Position numbers and translations under genes: made by a program
Shown: piece by piece, positions 44,701 through 50,738 of the stretch
Position numbering within the stretch: the first letter of the stretch is position 1
Layout of the letters: each line of letters starts with the position of its first letter
Notes under the pieces: generated by a model
Database searches by the model: none
Told to the model about the DNA's origin: nothing
The model's input: the letters and a program-made list of their open reading frames with translations, nothing else
Assembly: GCA_965662265.1 (NCBI GenBank)
Contig: CBFIGX010000001.1
Coordinates: 1 to 64,000, forward strand
DNA length: 64,000 nt
Direction of reading: 5' to 3'
DNA from: CBFIGX01 sp965662265
GTDB taxonomy: Bacteria; Bacteroidota; Bacteroidia; Flavobacteriales; UBA7430

Positions 44701-45027
44701 TGGAAAAAGTTCTTTTTCGAAAATTTTAGTACAACTTTCACCTGAAGACAATGTTACTTCCATTTGCAAACTATACATCCCTACATTTGTCATGCTTACA
44801 AACACAACAAAGTCGTTGTCTTCATCAAAAAGTAATTGAGCATTCCCAGGATTGTCAATCCAGGTCCACTCAACAGAAGATCCAGCAGGCGCTTCACCTG
44901 TTAAGTTGTAAGCAGCAATTGGCAAACAATCATTAGTGCTAGTTTGCTCAAGAGTAACTTGATCACATTGACTATAAGATGTAAAAGTCCATAAATTGAA
45001 TAAAAAGAATAGAATATATTTTCTCAT
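38755..45027 (-). CDS. Giant repeat adhesin with type B T9SS sorting domain
   Basis: A 2090-residue secreted protein. Signal peptide MRKYILFFLFNLWTFTSYSQ. From residue ~50 to ~1340 it is built of about 15 consecutive Ig/PKD-like units. Their core tryptophans recur roughly every 90 residues (YLWTI, YTWSL, FDWTL, YNWGL, YNWQL, FLWTL, YLWSL), often following a C-x-x-P-Y type strand (CELPYTL, CTLPYEV). A classical PKD domain lies near 1480-1560 (YTWDFGDGESS). FN3-like segments (~1700-1980) follow, with repeated SYNIFRKES and YYIIDRWDT patterns. The C-terminus (~2000-2090, FPNAFSPNGDNINDTF ... VKIFDRWANLVY) is the gliding CHU_C/type B sorting domain for surface attachment by T9SS. It is probably an adhesin; the ligand is unknown. 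Confidence 0.92.
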   Translation of the reverse strand: MRKYILFFLFNLWTFTSYSQCDQVTLEQTSTNDCLPIAAYNLTGEAPAGSSVEWTWIDNPGNAQLLFDEDNDFVVFVSMTNVGMYSLQMEVTLSSGESCTKIFEKELFPLTDAIIDIPNSFTMCDGSVELNLILDNAEAFQEVDWIINQSFSSDFEASFVLTEAAQYELNIITEDIHGCVVNSIENFTVIEGPAINNTSVQLTSSLDNTTCLDPNTLYNVSTDVTSDYMPNSIYWQNTNQTTLLDHSIEIIVANTSEQNFIYPILLNFDDCTLSYNLEHSYTTTQPVSYNSSYTENPLCAGEIVTLSNTSNQLLYDPDFTWSIDGATVLSETVNSVSFTYDQDGTYEWSLSYNGACSSSYTESELVDVDIIEPLLTQGINQLSCEDNYTLSLDHSTQLEEDESYNYLWTIGSDLTPMQTSSSETPSFELSQSGSYDLNLTISNDDGACSGSLNYPNFFTLGAISVTLVNDIQVYCSGQNIQTENLIDNPQISQYSYTWSLYNSDNNLVSSAVGYNSNLSVAEVGLYTVELHVEDTQSSCESTVSGSIIQVQTAPQVNILSEDLELCSSSDIDINAELLIDAEPLVVFDWTLIQELTEIHSSSSSDFEFTLDDTGVYTLLAEFSVGNCVGSDQIEISYEDLFADSQWDIQTPEILCEGDIITPSNHVNIPVSNNVEVQWNLLAFNTGEQVLSSNDLAAIFIPPPGNYGLEVLLSSNINSCSFQDIVSPEIIINESPEFQFDATNVSTCELPYTLEVNIDGSSELATYNWGLYLDNNLASNGENNFEYTFTDNGSYVLVYTGISTENLECISSQSIDVDVNNLIVNYLNNSPGVQCENFFLNTADYFDLSAIQYAGYNWQLLNQSSEVVHVSTDSNASFIIDESGTYDLSLQLFSEINECIYDTLLEDFVTILDLNFALDDVLTSCTLPYEVDFEYNADLTDVDMPSFLWTLYDTDGTIIETINQEQANFTYNDIGSYNISLTITDQQYGCFVSQLKENAVIIDTVQVTLDENTSITTSCLPYSFSAGEFDMTSYADFNYLYLWSLIDVDGNTYQTANNSEGSFTIYDPGVYDLQLEVTNLDANCYSTQTIENAVQANQLDLSLSIEESENCFNDLDVLTKTIKVDPIVSSLNIPFNIVNNTWLVLPSEGVNIVTSNQDSLVLELSEPGEYTVSCLLTIDNNSCQISEQLEFEIGIEAQAEVPELVCVGAEFIATSNVFVGTSSSTFQWSSIDSSIEFLNPQQQQSEFYANEPGNYTIDFYATNDLGCYVQLSNDIEVYALNALVTSPDSGEQCRPAVVDFQSTNNEYVSSYTWNVTQKFEDDTINYSLTTLTPDLTYLLSDVGLTDVELIIESDHGCADTSSLYDFVDIIAPLPYFSLEPNFAGCDSFEVHLIDSSNFIDNYFVDVGTGFITDYTIGDTTTVLYHYPYGETNAWYYEYYISIQAEYKFCEASYLDTVRVYPRPQIDISVSDTQGCAPFTVSFDDNSMFAYQELSSYTWDFGDGESSLEADPIHTFEEPGVYEIFHSVTTQNQCYDDTLWVQNIEVYEPPIADFTAEITDYCYGLGQVQFEDLSTHDSDSLSYLWSLFFENSTEQNPIFSFESSGSYPITLELLDSHGCSHDTTQFVNITVLDTIVELPVIDYVSVIDDNVFIQWADSLDDNFDNITLFHKANVFNNWNQIYNTSEVDVNSFTHSPVNELEVNDYTIIVEDSCGYVSENSVLHSTILLNATSSSFQTVNLEWTKYIGWDYVDSYNIFRKESGESYELIAQIDGDSLSFTDRGLCNVIYTYYVQALHPESLFSSNSNEVNIEPLFIDYSNPVLLKYTTVDGDASIRTEWATQYESQMTYYIIDRWDTYFGWVEDYAETSETPFIDQDVESDHRPYIYRIAYRDYCGNEGPFSRVGTNIVLSGEEYYSHYELNWTPYQIWSGGVKSYTLQYFNNATSDFSDIATLDGDDYYYLDSDLTKPGLDTSYCYRIVAHSYEADSIMSYSNIQCFVPNSKVYFPNAFSPNGDNINDTFSFEGDFAKYMSVKIFDRWANLVYSSTDVNFEWDGTSLSTGKPCQQGAYSVYYEIEDFNNYIIKNSSSLIILR

Positions 45028-45031
45028 AAAA

Positions 45032-45051
45032 TTAGCCTAATATTAGGCTAA
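45032..45051. promoter_or_regulatory. Perfect 20-bp palindrome before the adhesin gene
   Basis: TTAGCCTAATATTAGGCTAA equals its own reverse complement over all 20 bases. It lies 4 bases upstream of the adhesin ATG (45027). It could be an operator for a dimeric repressor, or an mRNA hairpin occluding the start region. A -7-like box (TATTTTTC on the minus strand, 45059-45066) lies just upstream. Confidence 0.6.
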
Positions 45052-45160
45052 AGTATGAAAAATATACGGCTTTTATGTTCACTTGATCTTACATACGAGC
45101 TACTAAAATTGTAGAGTATAATATTTAAATATATATGCGAACCTTTAAGCAATATTTTGG

Positions 45161-45340
45161 CTAGAATCCTCCACCTGGTGGAGGAGGGCTTGAAGCTTGA
45201 GCTTTTTTGGGGCTTAATATTAAAAAGGTACCCAGAGCAGTTACAGCAGCATACTTACCTGCTTTTTTTAATGCCTCTCTTCTGTTTAACACATCCAATT
45301 TTAAATTCTCGTTTTTTTTGTTTTTATGTTTTTTTCTCAT
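45161..45340 (-). CDS. Tiny Tat-like exported peptide ending in Pro4-Gly3
   Basis: A 59-residue frame. A basic N-terminus (MRKKHKNKKNENLK) leads to NRREALKKAG, then a hydrophobic stretch (YAAVTALGTFLILS) and an AQA-S cleavage-like site near residues 47-50, leaving the mature tail SSPPPPGGGF. The twin-arginine-like RR, hydrophobic core and AxA site have signal-peptide order, so I regard it as a real gene despite its size. It resembles small twin-arginine-signal peptides I associate with Flavobacteria; function unknown. It is on the same strand as and 133 bases upstream of the giant adhesin, with the palindrome between. Confidence 0.65.
   Translation of the reverse strand: MRKKHKNKKNENLKLDVLNRREALKKAGKYAAVTALGTFLILSPKKAQASSPPPPGGGF
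45167..45185. repeat. Inverted repeat inside the end of the tiny peptide gene
   Basis: TCCTCCACC and GGTGGAGGA flank a single base, a 19-base perfect inverted repeat. It encodes most of the Pro-Pro-Pro-Pro-Gly-Gly-Gly run and can fold as an 8-bp stem with a 3-base loop just before the stop codon. No T run follows, so it is not a standard terminator. Confidence 0.6.
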
Positions 45341-45606
45341 CTAGTTTATTTACCTGATTATATTTTAAGAATATTATAATATATAATAATGAAGTTAAAT
45401 AAATTAGAACCTGTTTCCAAGGCAACTACAAAATTGTAAGCTATTTTGAGTGAAATTACCTAATATTTTGAGGCAATTTAGGTCATATAGACTAATAAAT
45501 ATGGCGACTAATTTAAGACCTGAGTAATTAACTTTTAAAAAAGATGTTTTTTATGTAGTGTTATTTAATTATGCAAATGGCTAACTGTTCGCATAACAAG
45601 TATTAG

Positions 45607-47034
45607 TTACATTTTAACACGAGCAATACGCTTGATCATGCCATTAAAAATAAAGTAGTGAAATGGTAATACACACAACCAATACAAACGACCAAAGAGC
45701 CCCCTAGGCCTAAAAGTAGCAGTTTGAAAAAGTGTATTTTCTTCAATTTTAAATTCAAGCCAAGCCTCACCGGGTAATTTCATTTCGGCAAATAAAAGTA
45801 GCTTTCCTTCTTCTTTATTAGAGTATAAAACACGCCAACAATCCAGTGCATCGCCAGCATTTAATTCGTATTTGTTAGTTCGACCACGCCTTAAGCCTAT
45901 ACCTCCAACTAGTTTGTCTATAAAACCGCGAAAACGCCACAGCCAATCCGCATAGTACCACCCTGTTTCGCCACCAATACTCCATATACGATTTAAGCAG
46001 TCTTGCTTATTCTTCACCTTTTGTTGGCATTTATCTTTGTAACACCCATATTGAGGAACATTTATAAAATCTCCTACATGCATTGTAGACACTCCACTTA
46101 TGAGTGAATCTTTCCAACTTGACACAATTTCATTAGCTTCAATTTTAAGAAAAGCACGTTGCAAGGCCTGGGAATAGCTCAAGGGTTGCCAAGCTAAAAT
46201 ATTTGATAATTCTTGGTTTCTACAGACTACTTCAACTTTCATGCTGTCTACCAAAGAAACTGCCAAGTTGTATGCTGTTGATGTTACAAAATATAACCAA
46301 TAAGATGATAACCGAGGAGTCATTGCGGGAAAAACAAATATTTTTCTAGAAAGCCCTCTTACCTTTGCATAACCCAAAAGAATTTGCTTGTAAGACAACA
46401 CTTCTTGCCCTCCAATATCAAAGTCTCTATCGTATGTTCGTGGATTGAATAATACCTTTTGCAAATAATAAATCACATCAGAAACACCAATAGGCTGAGA
46501 CTTTGTTTTAAGCCAGCGTGGGGCCACCATAACAGGGAGTTTCTCTACCAAATCTCTAATTATTTCAAATGAAGCACTACCAGAACCAATAATAATTCCA
46601 GATCTTAGAGTACTAAGATGATAACTACCTTTAGAAAGTTCTTTTTCAACATTTTTTCTAGAAGCCAAATGTCGCGAGAGTGAGCTGTCGTTTATAATAC
46701 CACTTAAATATACTACATGCTTAACCTGAGTACTCTTAAGGGCTTTTCTAAAATTTATTGCACAGGTTTGTTCTAAATCATAATAATCTTTAGAGTTAGA
46801 CATAGAGTGCATCAAATAATATGCACCGTCTATATCTTTAGGTAGTTTGTGGAGTTGATGAGATTGAGAAAAATCAATTTCAACTACTTTTACCTTAGCC
46901 GACAATGAGTTAGATAAATTTAGCCTTGCCTGATCACGCACAGCGCAAAGCACCTCATAGCCATTTTCTACTAATACTGGAAGTAATCTTTTGCCTATGT
47001 AGCCAGTTGCTCCGGTAAGTAAAATTTTTTTCAT
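45607..47034 (-). CDS. SDR-type NAD(P)-binding protein with DUF2867 domain
   Basis: A 475-residue protein. The N-terminal ~250 residues are an atypical SDR with ILLTGATGYIGKRLLPVL at 4-21 and VVYLSGIINDSS. The C-terminal half (GGETGWYYADWLWRFRGFIDKLVGGIGLRRGR ... ALDCWRVLYSNKEEGKLLLFAEMKLPGEAWLEFKI) is the DUF2867 domain often fused to it in bacteria. The C-terminus (LYWLCVLPFHYFIFNGMIKRI) looks membrane-associated. The substrate is not known. It stands alone. Confidence 0.88.
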   Translation of the reverse strand: MKKILLTGATGYIGKRLLPVLVENGYEVLCAVRDQARLNLSNSLSAKVKVVEIDFSQSHQLHKLPKDIDGAYYLMHSMSNSKDYYDLEQTCAINFRKALKSTQVKHVVYLSGIINDSSLSRHLASRKNVEKELSKGSYHLSTLRSGIIIGSGSASFEIIRDLVEKLPVMVAPRWLKTKSQPIGVSDVIYYLQKVLFNPRTYDRDFDIGGQEVLSYKQILLGYAKVRGLSRKIFVFPAMTPRLSSYWLYFVTSTAYNLAVSLVDSMKVEVVCRNQELSNILAWQPLSYSQALQRAFLKIEANEIVSSWKDSLISGVSTMHVGDFINVPQYGCYKDKCQQKVKNKQDCLNRIWSIGGETGWYYADWLWRFRGFIDKLVGGIGLRRGRTNKYELNAGDALDCWRVLYSNKEEGKLLLFAEMKLPGEAWLEFKIEENTLFQTATFRPRGLFGRLYWLCVLPFHYFIFNGMIKRIARVKM

Positions 47035-47132
47035 TGTCTAATAGATTTAAATTCTATGCAAAAAAACATAAATAGAGTATCAATATTATTTTACAAATGT
47101 TAGGTGTTAGAAGATATTAAAGATACAAAAAC

Positions 47133-47160
47133 AAAAACCTCCTCATTTCTGAGAAGGTTT
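47133..47160 (-). terminator. Terminator after tRNA-Leu
   Basis: An 11-bp stem (47150-47160 with 47135-47145, one G-U pair) with a 4-base loop, and T residues following on the minus strand. It begins 3 bases after the tRNA-Leu 3' end. Confidence 0.8.
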
Positions 47161-47162
47161 TG

Positions 47163-47246
47163 TACTCGAGGCGGGACTTGAACCCGCACGAACTAATGTT
47201 CATCAGATTTTAAGTCTGACGTGTCTACCAATTCCACCACTCGAGC
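47163..47246 (-). tRNA. tRNA-Leu (anticodon TAA)
   Basis: An 84-nt class II tRNA. The acceptor is GCTCGAG with CTCGAGT. The anticodon stem-loop is TCAGA-CTTAAAA-TCTGA with TAA. A long variable arm follows (TGAACATTAGTTCG), then the T arm GCGGGTTCAAGTCCCGC. Cotranscribed with tRNA-Gly, 18 bases apart. Confidence 0.97.
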
Positions 47247-47264
47247 ATCCTAAGATGATCGTTG

Positions 47265-47336
47265 AGCGAGTGAAGGGATTTGAACCCTCGACCCTCACCT
47301 TGGCAAGGTGATGCTCTACCCCTGAGCTACACTCGC
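47265..47336 (-). tRNA. tRNA-Gly (anticodon GCC)
   Basis: A 72-nt cloverleaf with a perfect acceptor stem (GCGAGTG with CACTCGC). The D arm is AGCTCAGGGGTAGAGC, the anticodon stem-loop TCACC-TTGCCAA-GGTGA with GCC, and the T arm contains GGGTTCAAATCCC. First of the two tRNAs in this transcript. Confidence 0.97.
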
Positions 47337-47361
47337 ATTGGCCTCTTTTAAAAGAGCGAAG

Positions 47362-47392
47362 CAAATATACGTACTTTTGATAGACCTCAAAA
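47362..47392 (-). promoter_or_regulatory. Promoter of the tRNA-Gly/tRNA-Leu unit
   Basis: TATATTTG (complement of 47362-47369) with a TTTTG -33 element (complement of 47388-47392), 18 bases apart. This is an almost ideal Bacteroidota promoter, lying 25 bases before tRNA-Gly. Confidence 0.75.
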
Positions 47393-47426
47393 TAAAACGT
47401 AAAGATTTTGAATCTATTTTTCACTT

Positions 47427-50039
47427 CTACTTTGCGCCTATCATTTTTTTAATTTCATTAAGCTTTAATAGTGCTTCAACCGGTGTAAGTGTATTCACAT
47501 CTGTCTTTAATAACTCTTCTTTTATTTGCTCTAATACTGGATCATCAAGCTGAAAGAAACTCAATTGCAAATCAGAATTTGATTGTATAGTTTGGGCCTT
47601 AAATTTCAAGTCTTTCTTACTATGAGATGACTCTAAATGTGAAAGAATTTCGTTGGCCCTATTAATTAAAACATGAGGCATTCCTGCCATTTTCGCTACA
47701 TGTATCCCAAAACTATGCTCAGAACCTCCAGGCATTAACTTTCGCATAAATAAGATTTTTTTGTCTACCTCTTTTACCGAAACATTAAAGTTCTTTATGC
47801 GCTTAAAGCTCTCTGACATTTCGTTGAGCTCATGATAATGAGTAGCAAATAAGGTTTTGGCTTTAAACTTATGCTCGTGAATATACTCTGCTATTGCCCA
47901 AGCAATTGATATTCCATCATAGGTACTGGTACCTCTACCTATCTCATCCAATAAAATTAAGCTACGATCAGAAACGTTATTTAGTATACTCGCTGTCTCA
48001 TTCATCTCTACCATGAATGTAGACTCGCCTAACGATATATTATCAGAAGCTCCCACCCTAGTAAATATTTTATCCACCAAACCTATAGACGCGGATTTGG
48101 CAGGAACAAAGCAACCCATTTGTGCCATGAGAACAATTAAAGCGGTTTGCCTAAGTAATGCAGACTTCCCAGACATGTTTGGGCCAGTTATCATAATAAT
48201 TTGCTGTGTATCTTTGTCTAAATACACATCATTAGCTACGTATGAGTCTCCTATTGGCAACTGCCTTTCGATTACTGGATGCCTTCCTTTAGCAATATTT
48301 AATGTGAATGAATCGTTTAACTCTGGTTTTACATATGAATTGAGATGTGCAATCTTAGCAAATGAAAGCAGTACATCTATTCGTGCAATCAGATGGGCGT
48401 TACGTTGCACCACTTGTACGTAATCCATTAGTTGCGCAACAAGTGCGTGAAACAACTCCTGTTCTATAGTCTGAATTTTTTCGTTTGCTCCAAGTATTTT
48501 TATTTCTAATTCTTTAAGCTCTTCCGTAATGTATCGCTCAGCGTTTACAAGGGTTTGTTTTCTTACCCACTCCTCAGGAACCTTGTCTTTATGGGTATTT
48601 CTAACTTCTAGGTAATATCCAAATACATTATTAAATGCAATTTTAAGGGATGGAATACCAGTGCGTTCTGTTTCTCTTTGGCGAACGTGCTCTAAGTAAT
48701 CTTTGGCAGAAGTAGATATTTCACGAAGCTCATCTAGCTCAGGCGAAACGCCATCAGCTATCACATTTCCTTTTATAATTTGTACTGGAGCATCCTCTTG
48801 AAGTTGCTGAGTTATTTTCTCTTGTATTGGCTGGCATGGATTTAACTGTGACGCCAAATCACTCAAACTTGTATTTTCAGAATTGTTGCAATACGATACA
48901 ATAGGCTCTATAGCTGCTAAAGCCTTTTTAAGTTGGACTACTTCTCTTGGGCATATCCGAGCTGTGGCAACCTTAGATATAAGCCGTTCCAAATCGCCCA
49001 TCTGTTTGATATGGTTGGCCATATCATCAGCAATATCAACTTCATTATTGAAGTACTCAACAATATTTAAACGATCTTCTATTGTCTTTTGATCCTTTAG
49101 TGGCAATACCATCCAACGTCTTAGCATACGCGCTCCCATCGGAGAAACGGTCTGGTCTAAAATTTCAAGAAGAGAAACCCCTTGTAAACCAGTTGATTGA
49201 AGGATTTCTAAATTTCGAATAGTAAAGTGATCCATCCATACATAGTTATCCTCTTCAATTCTTGTAAGAGAAGCTATATGGCTGGTTTGGTTGTGCTGTG
49301 TTTCTTTAAGATAATGAAGAGCGGCCCCTGCGGCAATAATACCCAAAGGCATACGCTCTACTCCGAAACCTTTTAAAGATTTTGTTTCAAAATGACTCAA
49401 CAATAATTCTTTAGAATAAGTTGAGGTAAAAACCCAATCTTCGAGCATGTAAGAAAAAAAACTGTCTGCCAGTTGTTGTGCAAATTCTGTTTTGTGCTGT
49501 TTTTGATAGAGGACTTCTGAAGGAGAAAAACTTTGCAGCAATTTGGTGATGTAGCTCCAATCTCCCTCAGCTACTAAAAACTCTCCTGTAGATACGTCTA
49601 AAAAAGAAATCCCTAGCTTATCTTTTTCTAAATGTATAGAAGCTAAAAAATTGTTAGATCTAAGATCTAGTGTCTTATCATTGTAAGACACCCCGGGAGT
49701 GACCAACTCGGTTACACCTCGCTTAACAATTTTCTTAGTTGCTTTTGGGTCTTCCAACTGATCACATATAGCCACCCGGCAACCAGAGCGAACTAACTTT
49801 GGTAAATAGGTGTCTAACGAATGATGTGGAAAACCAGCGAGCTCTATCTTAGAACTTCCATTTGCTCGATTGGTAAGCACAATCCCTAATATTCGAGACG
49901 CTTTTATGGCATCTTCTCCAAAGGTCTCATAAAAATCGCCTACTCTAAATAAAAGCATAGCATCAGGATACTTGGCTTTAATCCCGTTATATTGGGTCAT
50001 TAAAGGGGTTTCTTTCTTTTTTTTAAGAGATTTGGACAA
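47427..50039 (-). CDS. mutS: DNA mismatch repair protein MutS
   Basis: Recognises mismatches and small loops in post-replicative repair. Domain I has the mismatch-contacting motif YPDAMLLFRVGDFYETFGEDA. The ATPase at about residues 600-700 has Walker A GPNMSGKSALLRQTA, LILLDEIGRGTSTYDG and the signature SDNISLGESTFMVEM. The clamp and helix-turn-helix C-terminus follow. The start is uncertain. TTG 50039 gives MSKSLKKKKETPLMTQY (870 residues), which fits family N-termini. ATG 50084 adds 15 residues in the divergent intergenic region. ATG 50000 would cut the conserved KETPLM block. Confidence 0.93.
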   Translation of the reverse strand: MSKSLKKKKETPLMTQYNGIKAKYPDAMLLFRVGDFYETFGEDAIKASRILGIVLTNRANGSSKIELAGFPHHSLDTYLPKLVRSGCRVAICDQLEDPKATKKIVKRGVTELVTPGVSYNDKTLDLRSNNFLASIHLEKDKLGISFLDVSTGEFLVAEGDWSYITKLLQSFSPSEVLYQKQHKTEFAQQLADSFFSYMLEDWVFTSTYSKELLLSHFETKSLKGFGVERMPLGIIAAGAALHYLKETQHNQTSHIASLTRIEEDNYVWMDHFTIRNLEILQSTGLQGVSLLEILDQTVSPMGARMLRRWMVLPLKDQKTIEDRLNIVEYFNNEVDIADDMANHIKQMGDLERLISKVATARICPREVVQLKKALAAIEPIVSYCNNSENTSLSDLASQLNPCQPIQEKITQQLQEDAPVQIIKGNVIADGVSPELDELREISTSAKDYLEHVRQRETERTGIPSLKIAFNNVFGYYLEVRNTHKDKVPEEWVRKQTLVNAERYITEELKELEIKILGANEKIQTIEQELFHALVAQLMDYVQVVQRNAHLIARIDVLLSFAKIAHLNSYVKPELNDSFTLNIAKGRHPVIERQLPIGDSYVANDVYLDKDTQQIIMITGPNMSGKSALLRQTALIVLMAQMGCFVPAKSASIGLVDKIFTRVGASDNISLGESTFMVEMNETASILNNVSDRSLILLDEIGRGTSTYDGISIAWAIAEYIHEHKFKAKTLFATHYHELNEMSESFKRIKNFNVSVKEVDKKILFMRKLMPGGSEHSFGIHVAKMAGMPHVLINRANEILSHLESSHSKKDLKFKAQTIQSNSDLQLSFFQLDDPVLEQIKEELLKTDVNTLTPVEALLKLNEIKKMIGAK

Positions 50040-50116
50040 GACTATTGCTATTATATTGGTTATTTTGCATTTGCTTTCATGCAAGGACTAAGATATTAAT
50101 TCTAGCCAATAGCTCT

Positions 50117-50656
50117 ATGAGAAAATTAAAAAATAGTGAGTTAAAAAGACTCAGCGTTAAAGAATTTAAAAATGTTCAAAAACAGCCAATTATAGTTGTT
50201 TTAGACAATATTCGCAGCTTAAATAATATTGGCTCGGTATTCAGAACTTCTGATGCTTTTTTAATTGAAAAAATTATTCTTTGTGGGATTACTGCTCAAC
50301 CTCCCCACAAAGACATCCATAAAACTGCACTAGGTGCAACAGAATCTGTTGTGTGGGAGTATTATGCCCACTGTGTTGATGCCATAAAAGACTTAAAAGA
50401 AAAAGGTGCTCATTGTTTTGCAATAGAGCAAGTAAGTAATAGTATAATGCTTCAGGAGTTTAACCCACAGCCACATACTAAGATTGCATTGGTGTTTGGC
50501 AATGAAGTAAAAGGGGTTCAGCAAGAAGTTATCGATACTTGTGACGCTTGTATTGAAATACCTCAACTGGGCACAAAACACTCTTTAAATATCTCAGTTA
50601 GTACTGGTATTATACTTTGGCATTTGATTTATAAACTTTCTTACGGTAAAAAGTAA
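50117..50656 (+). CDS. TrmH/SpoU-family RNA 2'-O-methyltransferase
   Basis: A 179-residue SPOUT methyltransferase acting on tRNA or rRNA ribose. The three SpoU motifs are visible: LDNIRSLNNIGSVFRTSDAF (motif 1), IALVFGNEVKGV (motif 2) and IEIPQLGTKHSLNISVSTGI (motif 3). These form the trefoil-knot SAM site. The substrate position cannot be read from sequence. I chose ATG 50117, because the upstream part of the frame (from 50045) lies in the mutS promoter region. It is divergent from mutS and ends at a bidirectional terminator. Confidence 0.92.
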   Translation: MRKLKNSELKRLSVKEFKNVQKQPIIVVLDNIRSLNNIGSVFRTSDAFLIEKIILCGITAQPPHKDIHKTALGATESVVWEYYAHCVDAIKDLKEKGAHCFAIEQVSNSIMLQEFNPQPHTKIALVFGNEVKGVQQEVIDTCDACIEIPQLGTKHSLNISVSTGIILWHLIYKLSYGKK

Positions 50657-50685
50657 AGCTAGATAACACAATCTATTAGTAACAA

Positions 50686-50716
50686 AAAAATCCCCTTCAA
50701 AAAGAAGAGGATTTTT
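50686..50716. terminator. Bidirectional terminator
   Basis: A 13-bp stem (50686-50698 with 50704-50716, one wobble or mismatch) with a 5-base A loop and A/T arms. It lies between the converging SpoU and OmpA-like genes. Confidence 0.8.
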
Positions 50717-50738
50717 GATTAATGATTGTTTTTTATAA

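Noticed and set aside
38755..45027. CRISPR or tandem DNA repeats in the adhesin gene
   Set aside because: The repetition is at protein level, with a ~90-residue period and strongly diverged DNA; there are no short identical spaced repeats.
45157..45357. 66-codon plus-strand frame over the tiny peptide gene
   Set aside because: The minus-strand frame has signal-peptide order and an AxA site; the plus-strand frame has none of these features.
45341..45606. Small plus-strand frame (16 codons from the ATG near 45389) in the gap upstream of the tiny peptide gene
   Set aside because: It is too short, with no ribosome site or recognisable features; I see nothing supported in this gap.
47203..47424. 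73-codon frame on the minus strand
   Set aside because: It overlaps both tRNA genes and is not a plausible protein.
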